Shown here one piece after another: positions 35,199-43,213 of a stretch of DNA of 64,000 nucleotides. A program made the translations under genes and the position numbers. Source of the DNA: Microvirga flavescens (lineage in GTDB: Bacteria > Pseudomonadota > Alphaproteobacteria > Rhizobiales > Beijerinckiaceae); the NCBI RefSeq assembly GCF_003290125.1, contig NZ_QMKH01000001.1:62001-126000 (forward strand), given 5' to 3'. The notes under the pieces were generated by a model. That model saw only the letters and a list, made by a program, of their open reading frames with translations. It did not search any database and was not told the DNA's origin. The first letter of the stretch is position 1. The number at the start of each line of letters is the position of its first letter.

Positions 35199-36203
35199 AT
35201 GTTCAAACGGTTTCTGACAACTCTTGCCGCGCTTGTTCTGGCCACGGGCTTTGCCCATGCCCAGACAAAGCCGGTTCTCACCATCTACACCTACAGCTCT
35301 TTTGCCGGGAAATATGGCCCGGCCAAGACCATCAAGGAGCGGTTCGAGGCCATCTGTAATTGCGAAGTCAACTGGGTCACGGCAGAGGATGCCGGCAGTC
35401 TCGTCGGCAAGCTTCGCCTCGAAGGCCAGAGCACGAAGGCGGACGTCGTCCTCGGTCTCGACATGAATCAGGCGGCGGAAGCCAAAAGCCTGAAGCTCTT
35501 TGCGCCGCACGACACGCAGGTGAGCGGCCTTTCCCTGCCGATCCAATGGCAGGACGACACGTTCGTTCCGTATGATTGGGGCTACTACGCCTTCGTCTAC
35601 AATGCCGACAAGCTACCCAACCCGCCGAAGAGCCTGAAGGAACTGGTGGAGAATCCCAACGGCCCAAAGGTGATGCTGCAGGACCCGCGCACCAGCGCGC
35701 CGGGCCTTGGCCTTCTGTTGTGGATGCGCAAGGTTTACGGCGACAAGGCGGATGACGCCTGGGCGCAGTTGAAGCCGCGCATCGTCACCTTCACCAAGGG
35801 CTGGTCGGAAGCGTACGGCCTCTTCCTCAAGGGTGAGGCGGACATGGTGATGTCTTACACCACGTCCCCCGCCTATCATGAGACTGTCGAGAAGAAGACG
35901 AACTACAAGGCCGCGAGCTTCAGCGAGGGCCATTATCTTCATGTCGAGCTTGTCGGCATGACGAACACCACGAAGCAGGCTGAACTCGCCAAGAAATTCA
36001 TGGCTTTCGTGCTGACAGAACCCTTCCAGTCGGCCATTCCGGAAACCAACTGGATGATGCCTGCGAAGAACCCGCCTTCGGGTCCGCCCGCAGTGTTCAA
36101 GGACGTGATTCAGCCCACGAAGTCGCTTCTCTTTACGCCGGAGGAAGTGCTGCAGAACCGCCGCGCCTTCATCGACGGCTGGCTCAACGCAACCTCGCGC
36201 TGA
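35199..36203 (+). CDS. thiB: Thiamine / TPP ABC transporter periplasmic binding protein
   Basis: Captures thiamine, TMP and TPP in the periplasm for the ThiPQ importer. A Sec signal peptide (MFKRFLTTLAALVLATGFAHA, cut before Gln) opens the 334-residue protein. PVLTIYTYSSFAGKYGPAKTI, then CNCEVNWVTAEDAGSLVGKLR and TKADVVLGLDMNQ closely follow E. coli ThiB. The start at ATG 35199 has GGGAG 8 bases upstream. Longer in-frame starts from about 35100 overlap the riboswitch and are rejected. First gene of thiBPQ. Confidence 0.95.
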   Translation: MFKRFLTTLAALVLATGFAHAQTKPVLTIYTYSSFAGKYGPAKTIKERFEAICNCEVNWVTAEDAGSLVGKLRLEGQSTKADVVLGLDMNQAAEAKSLKLFAPHDTQVSGLSLPIQWQDDTFVPYDWGYYAFVYNADKLPNPPKSLKELVENPNGPKVMLQDPRTSAPGLGLLLWMRKVYGDKADDAWAQLKPRIVTFTKGWSEAYGLFLKGEADMVMSYTTSPAYHETVEKKTNYKAASFSEGHYLHVELVGMTNTTKQAELAKKFMAFVLTEPFQSAIPETNWMMPAKNPPSGPPAVFKDVIQPTKSLLFTPEEVLQNRRAFIDGWLNATSR

Positions 36204-36209
36204 TCCCTG

Positions 36210-37784
36210 ATGCGACTGACGCTGCCTCATCCCGGGAGCCTCGTGGCGCTCGCCATCGCGGCTCTCGTCATCGGCGGCTTCAGCGCCCTTCTCATGATCG
36301 ATGGCGAGAAGCCCTCCCTTCTCGCCATCGGCCCTTACCTCACCCGCGTGTTAATTTTCTCGACGACGCAAGCCGCGCTTTCCACGCTTCTGTCGATCCT
36401 GCTCGGCGTTCCTTTGGCGTTCGCTCTCGCGCGGCGGCGATTCATCGGCCGGGAGTTCGTCCTGTCCGCGCTCGGCGCGGTGATGGTGACGCCAACGATC
36501 GTGACAGTCTTCGCGGTTCTCGCCGTTTATGGACGCAGCGGATGGCTTGCGAGCCTGCTGAAAGCCCTCGGCTTCTCAGGCGATTTTTCGATCTTCGGCT
36601 ATCCCGGTATTCTCATCGCGCATGTTTTCCTCAATGCGCCTTTCATCGCGCGGCTCACGCTCGATGCTTTGGACACGGTGCCTGCCGAGCAATGGCGGCT
36701 CGCGCAGTCTCTCGGCTTTTCGCCGCGCCAGATCTTCCGCCATCTCGACTGGCCTGTTCTGCATGCTGAACTTCCCGGTGCGGCCGTTCTCCTGTTCCTC
36801 GTTCACTTCAAGAGCTTCGCCATTGTGCTCGCCCTCGGCGGCGGGCCGTCGCGGGCGACGCTCGAGGTTGCGATCTACGAGGCCTTGCACGTCGATCTCG
36901 ATTTCGGGCGCGCCGCGTGGCTGGCGCTGATTCAGGTGGCGATCTGTCTTGCGTTGACGCTGACGGTGAACCGCCTCTGGACGCGCCCTCCCGTAAGCCA
37001 CACCTTGCGTTCCACGATCCTGCGGCCCGACGCGGCCGATCGAAGGCTGTACATTCTCGACATCGGCATTCTGAGCGCGAGTCTTCTCCTCATCGCGCCG
37101 CCGTTCTTGAGTTTGCTCGCAGGCCTGAGCCACGTTGCTTCGGTTCTCGATGCGGATTTCGCAAAGGCGCTTGTCACGAGCGTCGTGATCGCAGGTCTTG
37201 CGGCCTGCATCGCCTGCATTCTCTCCCTCGCCCTCGCCTCTGCCGCGCGTCGTTTGCGTCTGGAAATGCGACTGCCGAGAGCGGCGGAGATCTACGATCT
37301 CTTGCCGAACGTTCTACTCGCCATTCCACCCTTCGCGCTCACGGCGGGACTCTTCCTGATCGTGCGCCCCTTCATTGAACCATCCTCCGCCGGCCTCATC
37401 CTGCTTCCGCTCATGAACGGGTTAGCGGCGGTGCCTTTCATCTATCGCTTCTTCGGCCCCAAGCTCATGACGGCGGGCGAGCGTTACGGACGCCTCTCGG
37501 CATCACTCGGATTGCGCGGTTTCTGGAAGCTGAGGATCATGGACTGGCCGATCCTGCGGCGTCCGCTTGGTGCGGGCTTCGCCATCGCGATGGCGCTCTC
37601 CTTCGGTGACTTCGGCATCATCGCCCTGTTCGGCGGGCCTGAGCTGCGCACCCTGCCCTATCTTCTCTATGAACGCCTCGGGGTTTACCGGCTCGATGAA
37701 GCCGCCGCCATCGGGCTTCTCATCGTCATCGTCTCCTTTGCCCTCGCTTACCTGTCCGGTCGCTTGTCCAATGCTGCTGATTGA
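36210..37784 (+). CDS. thiP: Thiamine / TPP ABC transporter permease
   Basis: A 524-residue inner-membrane protein made of two fused binding-protein-dependent permease halves, with about 12 hydrophobic segments. Each half holds an EAA-like loop (EQWRLAQSLGFSPRQIFRHLDWP near 150-172 and AGERYGRLSASLGLRGFWKL near 413-432) that contacts the ATPase. It starts 6 bases after thiB and overlaps thiQ by 14 bases, so the three are one transcript under the TPP riboswitch. Confidence 0.93.
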   Translation: MRLTLPHPGSLVALAIAALVIGGFSALLMIDGEKPSLLAIGPYLTRVLIFSTTQAALSTLLSILLGVPLAFALARRRFIGREFVLSALGAVMVTPTIVTVFAVLAVYGRSGWLASLLKALGFSGDFSIFGYPGILIAHVFLNAPFIARLTLDALDTVPAEQWRLAQSLGFSPRQIFRHLDWPVLHAELPGAAVLLFLVHFKSFAIVLALGGGPSRATLEVAIYEALHVDLDFGRAAWLALIQVAICLALTLTVNRLWTRPPVSHTLRSTILRPDAADRRLYILDIGILSASLLLIAPPFLSLLAGLSHVASVLDADFAKALVTSVVIAGLAACIACILSLALASAARRLRLEMRLPRAAEIYDLLPNVLLAIPPFALTAGLFLIVRPFIEPSSAGLILLPLMNGLAAVPFIYRFFGPKLMTAGERYGRLSASLGLRGFWKLRIMDWPILRRPLGAGFAIAMALSFGDFGIIALFGGPELRTLPYLLYERLGVYRLDEAAAIGLLIVIVSFALAYLSGRLSNAAD

Positions 37785-38466
37785 CCATTGCCGCCTCACC
37801 TGGCCCGACTTCAAGGCCAACTATTCGCTTCGCGTCGAGACGGGGGCGCTCTGCGCCGTCGTCGGCCCCTCAGGCGGGGGCAAGACCACCCTGCTGCACA
37901 TGATTGCTGGATTCGAGAAGCCGGAGAGTGGAACCCTGTCCCTCGATAGCCACGATCTTCTGCCCCTTGCGCCGAGCGAGCGGCCGGTCGCACTGGTTTT
38001 TCAGGACCACAATCTCTTCCCGCACCTGCGGGCCGATGAAAATGTCGCGCTGGGCCTGAAGCCCTCGCTCAAACTCTCCGCAGATGAATGGCTTGCGGTC
38101 GCCGAGGCTCTCGACGCCGTCGGTCTGAAGGGTTTCAAGAAACGCCGCCCCGGCGAAATGTCCGGCGGCCAGCGCCAGCGTGTCGCGCTGGCGCGCGCTC
38201 TCGTTTCGGGCCGCCCGCTCATTCTGCTCGACGAGCCGTTCAGCAATCTCGATCCAGGTTTGCGGCGCGACATGATCGAACTTGTCGATTCGCTACGCCG
38301 CAAACGGCATGTCACGGTGGTGATGACCATTCACACGCCGGAAGAAATCGTCGATGTCGCTGACCAGATGGCCTTCGTCGCCAACGGCGAGGTGATCGCC
38401 TCCGGCACACCGAAGGAGGTGCTGCACAATCATCCCGATCCGCGCATCGCCGCTTTTTCCGGCTGA
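37771..38466 (+). CDS. thiQ: Thiamine / TPP ABC transporter ATP-binding protein
   Basis: A 231-residue ABC ATPase energising ThiP. Walker A VGPSGGGKTT (residues 31-40), signature MSGGQRQR, Walker B LILLDEPFSNLD and switch His in MTIHTPEE are all intact. MLLIDHCRLTWPDF at the N-terminus resembles ThiQ. The ATG at 37771 lies within thiP; a longer frame starting at 37567 is a shadow of thiP. It ends 7 bases before the convergent permease gene stop, leaving no room for a separate terminator. Confidence 0.93.
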   Translation: MLLIDHCRLTWPDFKANYSLRVETGALCAVVGPSGGGKTTLLHMIAGFEKPESGTLSLDSHDLLPLAPSERPVALVFQDHNLFPHLRADENVALGLKPSLKLSADEWLAVAEALDAVGLKGFKKRRPGEMSGGQRQRVALARALVSGRPLILLDEPFSNLDPGLRRDMIELVDSLRRKRHVTVVMTIHTPEEIVDVADQMAFVANGEVIASGTPKEVLHNHPDPRIAAFSG

Positions 38467-38473
38467 TGCTTCC

Positions 38474-40132
38474 TCAGCCTTTGCGCTTCAAAAGCCAAAG
38501 GCTCGCACGCATGAGGAGCGAAGCCGCAACGACGATGGCCATCGTACAGGTGGCATAAGCCGCCGCCTGCGAGGTGAAGCCCGCCTCATCAAGGCGCATG
38601 ATCGACACCGAAACCACGCTGACCGACGCCGTGACGAGGAAGATCACGGCAGAAAGCGTCACCATCGAGCGCATGAACATGAAGAAGAACACGGAGACGA
38701 GCGTCGGCGCCATGTAAGGAACGATCACATCCCGCAACAGGCGGGGCTGGCTTGCGCCGAGGCAGGACGCCGTTTCCTCAAGCGTTGGCGGCACCTGCCG
38801 CAACCCGGTCATCGTGGTCAGGAAGCCTTGTGTCCAGTAATGCGTGACGTTGCAGATCGCGAGTAACGTCGCCGTTCCGTAAAGCACGTAAACTGGCAAG
38901 ATCGGGTTGTTGAAGGCGAAGATGTAGGCGAGGCCGAGCACGAGCCCCGGCACGGCGGCAGGCAACAGGCAGATGAAATAGATCGGCTTTGCCGCCGCGC
39001 GCGGCAGATGCTGCATGGCGATGCCGAGTGTGAACAGCAAGGCCGTTCCGATGACACCGGCGATCACCGAGATCTGCACCGTGGTCCAAAGCGGATCGTA
39101 CCCGCCCGCCACCTTCACCGCATAATGGCGCAAAGTCAGATCGAACCTGTACGGCCAGAGCCAGACGAAGCTGCCATACACGACGATGACGACGGTCACG
39201 ATGGGCAGGAGCGCGACAAGCCACGCGGCGACAGTCATCACCACATCACGCCGGGGCGTGAAGACGGGCACAAGCGGCACGGCGGAATCGCTGACAGAAC
39301 CGAATTGCCGCTGGGATGCGACCCGCTCGAGATAAAAGGCGATGACGGTCGGAAACAGGAGCAGGATGCCGACAACAGCGCCCAGGTTGAAATTCATCTG
39401 CCCGACAACCTGATTGTAGATCTCGGTCGCAAGGATCGCATAATCCCCGCCGATGGTCGCCGCGTTGCCGAAATCCGTGATGGTGACCGTGAAGATGATG
39501 AAGCCGGCGCTCAGCAGGCCGAATTTGATGTTGGGCAGGGTGATATCGATGAACTGCCGGAACCCGGACGTCCCGAGAATCTCGGCGGCCTCGTAAATAC
39601 GCGCATCGGCGGCGCGTAGCGCGGCACCGATGATGAGAACCGCCTGCGGTAGCGCATAAAGCCCATTGGCGATCAACAATCCCCAGAAGCCGTAGATGTT
39701 GATCTCGAGCCCCGTCGCCTTCGTGAGAATGCCGTTGCGGCCAAGAAGGAAAATCAGGCCCAGGCCCTGCACGAGCGAAGGCGCGAGAAGCGGCAACGAC
39801 ACAGCGCCGATGAGAAGCGCGCGTCCCGGCACGCGGCAGCGATGGACGGCGTAGGCAACCACAAGGCCACAGGCCAGCGCCGCTATTGTGGTTGCAAGGC
39901 TCATGACGAGACTGTTGATCGTCGCACGCCAGAAGCTCGGCGCGTTGAGGATCTGGATGTAATTCGCAACCCCGATGTTGCCATCCTGCTGCGTGATGCT
40001 GCGAAGGAAGACCGTCGCCAGCGGATACGCGAAGAAGATCGCAAGCGCCGCCAGCGGCACCACGAGGCAGAGCCCGAGAAAGATCCGGTCGATGTCGAAT
40101 TCCCGGCGAGCCGGAGCGGCGGTGCTGCTCAT
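38474..40132 (-). CDS. ABC transporter permease, PhnU2-like (two fused permease domains)
   Basis: A 552-residue inner-membrane protein with two permease domains and an EAA-type loop in each (YEAAEILGTSGFRQFIDITLPNIK, and EETASCLGASQPRLLRDVIVPYM). Fused permeases of this size occur in the Fe(III)/phosphonate/spermidine group. With the adjacent binding protein and ATPase, it fits best the putative 2-aminoethylphosphonate importers of the PhnS2-PhnT-PhnU2 kind. ATG overlaps the ATPase stop (ATGA). Actual substrate is unproven, as no phosphonate-degrading genes are in the window. Confidence 0.82.
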   Translation of the reverse strand: MSSTAAPARREFDIDRIFLGLCLVVPLAALAIFFAYPLATVFLRSITQQDGNIGVANYIQILNAPSFWRATINSLVMSLATTIAALACGLVVAYAVHRCRVPGRALLIGAVSLPLLAPSLVQGLGLIFLLGRNGILTKATGLEINIYGFWGLLIANGLYALPQAVLIIGAALRAADARIYEAAEILGTSGFRQFIDITLPNIKFGLLSAGFIIFTVTITDFGNAATIGGDYAILATEIYNQVVGQMNFNLGAVVGILLLFPTVIAFYLERVASQRQFGSVSDSAVPLVPVFTPRRDVVMTVAAWLVALLPIVTVVIVVYGSFVWLWPYRFDLTLRHYAVKVAGGYDPLWTTVQISVIAGVIGTALLFTLGIAMQHLPRAAAKPIYFICLLPAAVPGLVLGLAYIFAFNNPILPVYVLYGTATLLAICNVTHYWTQGFLTTMTGLRQVPPTLEETASCLGASQPRLLRDVIVPYMAPTLVSVFFFMFMRSMVTLSAVIFLVTASVSVVSVSIMRLDEAGFTSQAAAYATCTMAIVVAASLLMRASLWLLKRKG

Positions 40133-41130
40133 TGCGGCGAAACCCAGGTGCAGTTTTCGGCTGAAATGTGGATGCCGACTTCGGCTCCCGGCGTGAGCGT
40201 CGTGCGGCCAGTTTCCTGAACGACGAGCATGCCGCCACCCCATTCGATCTGAAGACGGGAGAGATTGCCGAGGAACTGCACCTCCCTCACCCGAGCTCCG
40301 CGCAAGTCAGGCCGGATGACGATATCCTCGGGCCGAATGCACGCCACATGATCGTCAGGCGGGGTCACTCCGCCGAGCAGGTGCGCCGCCCATTCCCGCA
40401 CGAGGGCCTGATCGAGCAGATTGCTGACGCCCATGAAATCGGCCACGAAGCGGTTCTGCGGACGCGTATAGAGTTCGTCCGGCGTGCCGACCTGAGCGAT
40501 GCGCCCATGCTGCATGCACACGATCCGGTCGGCGAGCATCAACGCCTCCTCCTGATCATGCGTGACCATGATGGTGAGAATGCCGAGACGCTTCTGCAAC
40601 TCGCGGATCTCTCCACGTAATTCGGTGCGCACCTTGGCATCGAGCGCCGATAACGGCTCGTCGAGCAAAAGCAATTTCGGATCGACCGCGACGGCCCGCG
40701 CCAGCGCCACGCGCTGCTGCTGCCCGCCGGACAATTGATATGGATAACGGTCCGCCAGATGCGACAGGCGAATGAGGTCCAGCAATTCTCCGACGCGCTT
40801 CTTGATATTTGCCGGTGCTGCGCCGCGGATCTTCAGGCCGTAGCCGATATTGGCGGCGACCGTCATGTTCGGAAACAGCGAATAGGCCTGAAAGACGATT
40901 CCGAAACCGCGATTGCGGGCGGGAATACGCGTCAGATCCTCGCCCCCGAGAAGGAGACGCCCGCTATCCGGCTGCGAGAGACCGGCGATGAGACGTAAGA
41001 GGGTTGTCTTGCCGCAGCCGGAGGGCCCGAGGAGGCAAACGAATTCCGGCGCCGCGGCGGTGAAGGAAACGCCGTCGAGGGCGACGACGTTTCCGAACAT
41101 CTTCGTGATGTTTTGAAGCTCAAGCTGCAT
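40129..41130 (-). CDS. ABC transporter ATP-binding protein, PhnT-like
   Basis: A 333-residue ATPase. Walker A LLGPSGCGKTTLL (near 33-45), signature QLSGGQQQRVALARA, Walker B LLLLDEPLSALD and THDQEEA are intact. A C-terminal TOBE regulatory domain follows (IRPEDIVI...GAEVGIHI), which is typical of the polyamine/iron/phosphonate class. ATG 41130 is preceded by GGGAAAG; a TTG 24 bases upstream is the only longer choice. It lies 13 bases after the binding-protein gene and overlaps the permease gene. Confidence 0.88.
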   Translation of the reverse strand: MQLELQNITKMFGNVVALDGVSFTAAAPEFVCLLGPSGCGKTTLLRLIAGLSQPDSGRLLLGGEDLTRIPARNRGFGIVFQAYSLFPNMTVAANIGYGLKIRGAAPANIKKRVGELLDLIRLSHLADRYPYQLSGGQQQRVALARAVAVDPKLLLLDEPLSALDAKVRTELRGEIRELQKRLGILTIMVTHDQEEALMLADRIVCMQHGRIAQVGTPDELYTRPQNRFVADFMGVSNLLDQALVREWAAHLLGGVTPPDDHVACIRPEDIVIRPDLRGARVREVQFLGNLSRLQIEWGGGMLVVQETGRTTLTPGAEVGIHISAENCTWVSPQ

Positions 41131-41143
41131 GGCAGCTTTCCCG

Positions 41144-42139
41144 TCAGCGGCCAATCTCCTTCTGCCACCGTTCCAGAATGGCGTCCCGCTCCTTCGCCGA
41201 CTTCGCGAAGTCGATCGGCAGGAGAACCTTGGTCACGTCCTCCGGCAGTCCGGCCTTGATCGAAACTTCGCCCGGCTTGTAGCCGGCGGTCGTCACGATC
41301 TCCTTGTACTTGCCATAGATGCCGGCGGCGTCATTGGAGAGCGTCCAGTCAAGGAACTTCTTCGCATCGGCCGGGTTCTTCGACGTCTTCATCAGCGCGG
41401 AAGCCTCAAGCTCGTAGCCCGCGCCGCTCGCTGGGATCACCATCGTGACGGGGAAGCCTTCCGCTACCGACTGGATGCCCGCGAAAGCGAGCGATGTGCC
41501 GACGGCGAACTCGCCCGCGCGGGCCGCCTTGCATGGGCGGGAGCCGGACTTGATGTATTGCGCGACGTTGGCATCGAGATCCTTCAGGAACTTCCAGCCC
41601 TTTTCCTCGCCCATCTGCTGCAGGATGCCAACGACCTGAAGATAGCCCGTGCCCGACGAAACCGGGTTCGGCATCACCACCTCGCCCTTGAACTTCGGAT
41701 CGAGCAGATCCGCCCAATCCTTGGGCACCGGCAATCCCTTCGCCTTCACGCGCTCATTGTTGACGCAGAACGCGGCCATGTAGCCGGTGGCCGCAAACCA
41801 CTTGTCATCCGCCGCATGATAGGGTTGCGCCAGCTTGTCGACGCCCTTGGCCTTATAGGGCTCGAGCAGGTTGAGGATGCGCGGGTCCATCATGTTGGTG
41901 ACGGCCCAACCCCAGATCACGTCATGCTGCGGATTGGACGCTTCCGCCAGGATGCGCGCGCCGAGATCACCGGTGGAGAGGCGCAGAACCTTCAACTCCA
42001 CATCAGGCAGCGCCTTCTTGGCCGCCGCCGTGTATTCGGCAATCTCATCTTCCTCGAGTGCCGTATAGGCAGTTACGGTGCCAGCATGTGCCGTTCCCGT
42101 GAGCAGTAAGCTCAATGCGAAAGCATTCCAGAATCTCAT
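41144..42139 (-). CDS. ABC transporter substrate-binding protein, PhnS2-like
   Basis: A 331-residue periplasmic binding protein with a signal peptide (MRFWNAFALSLLLTGTAHA, cut before Gly). TVTAYTALEEDEIAEYTAAA followed by DLGARILAEASNPQHDVIWGW resembles the putative 2-aminoethylphosphonate and iron-type binding proteins. Two Cys (in FCVNN and RPCKA) could form a disulfide. ATG 42139 has AGAGGGAAG upstream. First gene of the leftward transporter operon; divergent from the HisN-type gene with a gap of 93 bases. Confidence 0.85.
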   Translation of the reverse strand: MRFWNAFALSLLLTGTAHAGTVTAYTALEEDEIAEYTAAAKKALPDVELKVLRLSTGDLGARILAEASNPQHDVIWGWAVTNMMDPRILNLLEPYKAKGVDKLAQPYHAADDKWFAATGYMAAFCVNNERVKAKGLPVPKDWADLLDPKFKGEVVMPNPVSSGTGYLQVVGILQQMGEEKGWKFLKDLDANVAQYIKSGSRPCKAARAGEFAVGTSLAFAGIQSVAEGFPVTMVIPASGAGYELEASALMKTSKNPADAKKFLDWTLSNDAAGIYGKYKEIVTTAGYKPGEVSIKAGLPEDVTKVLLPIDFAKSAKERDAILERWQKEIGR

Positions 42140-42232
42140 AGTGACTTCCCTCTGCACTTGATATGCTTATGTAATTACGTGTCAGCATTACAAATGAATG
42201 ACAGCTTGTCCATAACCCTTCAGGATCATTTC

Positions 42233-43018
42233 ATGCGACCCGCCGAACGGACTGATCTCACCGCCATTTCCGCCTTCGCGGAGAGCCTCGCCGAGCTGGC
42301 GACGCCGATCGCGCTGAAGTACTTCCGACAAAGGCTCGCCGTTGAAACTAAGGCGGATTCATCGCCCGTCACCATCGCGGATCGCGAAATCGAACTGGCG
42401 ATCCGCGATCGGATTCGCGAGCGCTTTCCCGAGCACGGACTCTTCGGCGAAGAGCACGGTTTCGAAGATGCCGGGGCGGACAAGATCTGGGTCATCGACC
42501 CTATCGACGGCACCAAGAGCTTCATCTCCGGCATGCCGACCTTCGGCACGCTCATTGCCTATTTGGAAGGCGGTACGCCTTTGGTCGGCGTCGTCGATCA
42601 CCCCGCATTGAGCGAGCGCTGGGTCGGCAGAGCGGGCGCGCAGACGCTCCACAATGGCCAGCCGTGCCGCACGAGCGGGCGCAAGAGCCTGCCGGATTCC
42701 ATTCTTTTCGCCACCACCCCCGATATCTTCGTCGGAGAAGACAACGACAAGTTCGAAGCGGCGAGCCGGGCGGCGGCTCTCCGGCGCTTCGGGGGCGATT
42801 GTTATGCCTATGCGCTTCTGGCAAGCGGCCATATTGATGTGGTGATCGAGGCGCAGTTGCAGCCCTACGACTACCTGTCCCTGGTGCCGGTGATCGAAGG
42901 AGCGGGAGGGGTCATCACCGACTGGTCGGGCAACAGTTTGAGCCTCAACAGCGACGGGCGCGTGGCTGCGGCTGCAACCCCGGCGCTTCATGACGAGGTG
43001 CTGTTGAAGCTCCGGTAA
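42233..43018 (+). CDS. hisN: Inositol-monophosphatase family phosphatase, HisN-type histidinol-phosphatase
   Basis: A 261-residue Mg-dependent phosphatase. Metal-binding motifs are GEEHG (first Glu site), DPIDGTKSFISGMPTFG and the C-terminal PYDYLSLVPVIEGAGG; the PYDY variant in place of PWDxA is typical of HisN, which removes phosphate from histidinol phosphate. ATG 42233 has AGGA 7 bases upstream; earlier in-frame starts reach back to 42158. A role in histidine synthesis is likely, though no other his genes are here. Confidence 0.83.
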   Translation: MRPAERTDLTAISAFAESLAELATPIALKYFRQRLAVETKADSSPVTIADREIELAIRDRIRERFPEHGLFGEEHGFEDAGADKIWVIDPIDGTKSFISGMPTFGTLIAYLEGGTPLVGVVDHPALSERWVGRAGAQTLHNGQPCRTSGRKSLPDSILFATTPDIFVGEDNDKFEAASRAAALRRFGGDCYAYALLASGHIDVVIEAQLQPYDYLSLVPVIEGAGGVITDWSGNSLSLNSDGRVAAAATPALHDEVLLKLR

Positions 43019-43213
43019 CCAGGCAAGGTCTCAATTTTTTCGCCGAACAAGCCTTTGGCCGCTAAATGCGTGGAAAAGCGCACCTCCCGAGGTCTCGGGG
43101 CCTGTTTTAAGCTTGTCCGTAACATCGTTTAGCGAAACTTTACGAACCGGCATTTCCATAACGCACCTCCCGGCCACCTTGTCCGGGGGCGATTTAATTT
43201 ATTTCACAAGATC

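Noticed and set aside
43088..43106. CCCGAG/CTCGGG after hisN as terminator
   Set aside because: Loop is only two bases and the following T run is short; too weak to list as a terminator.
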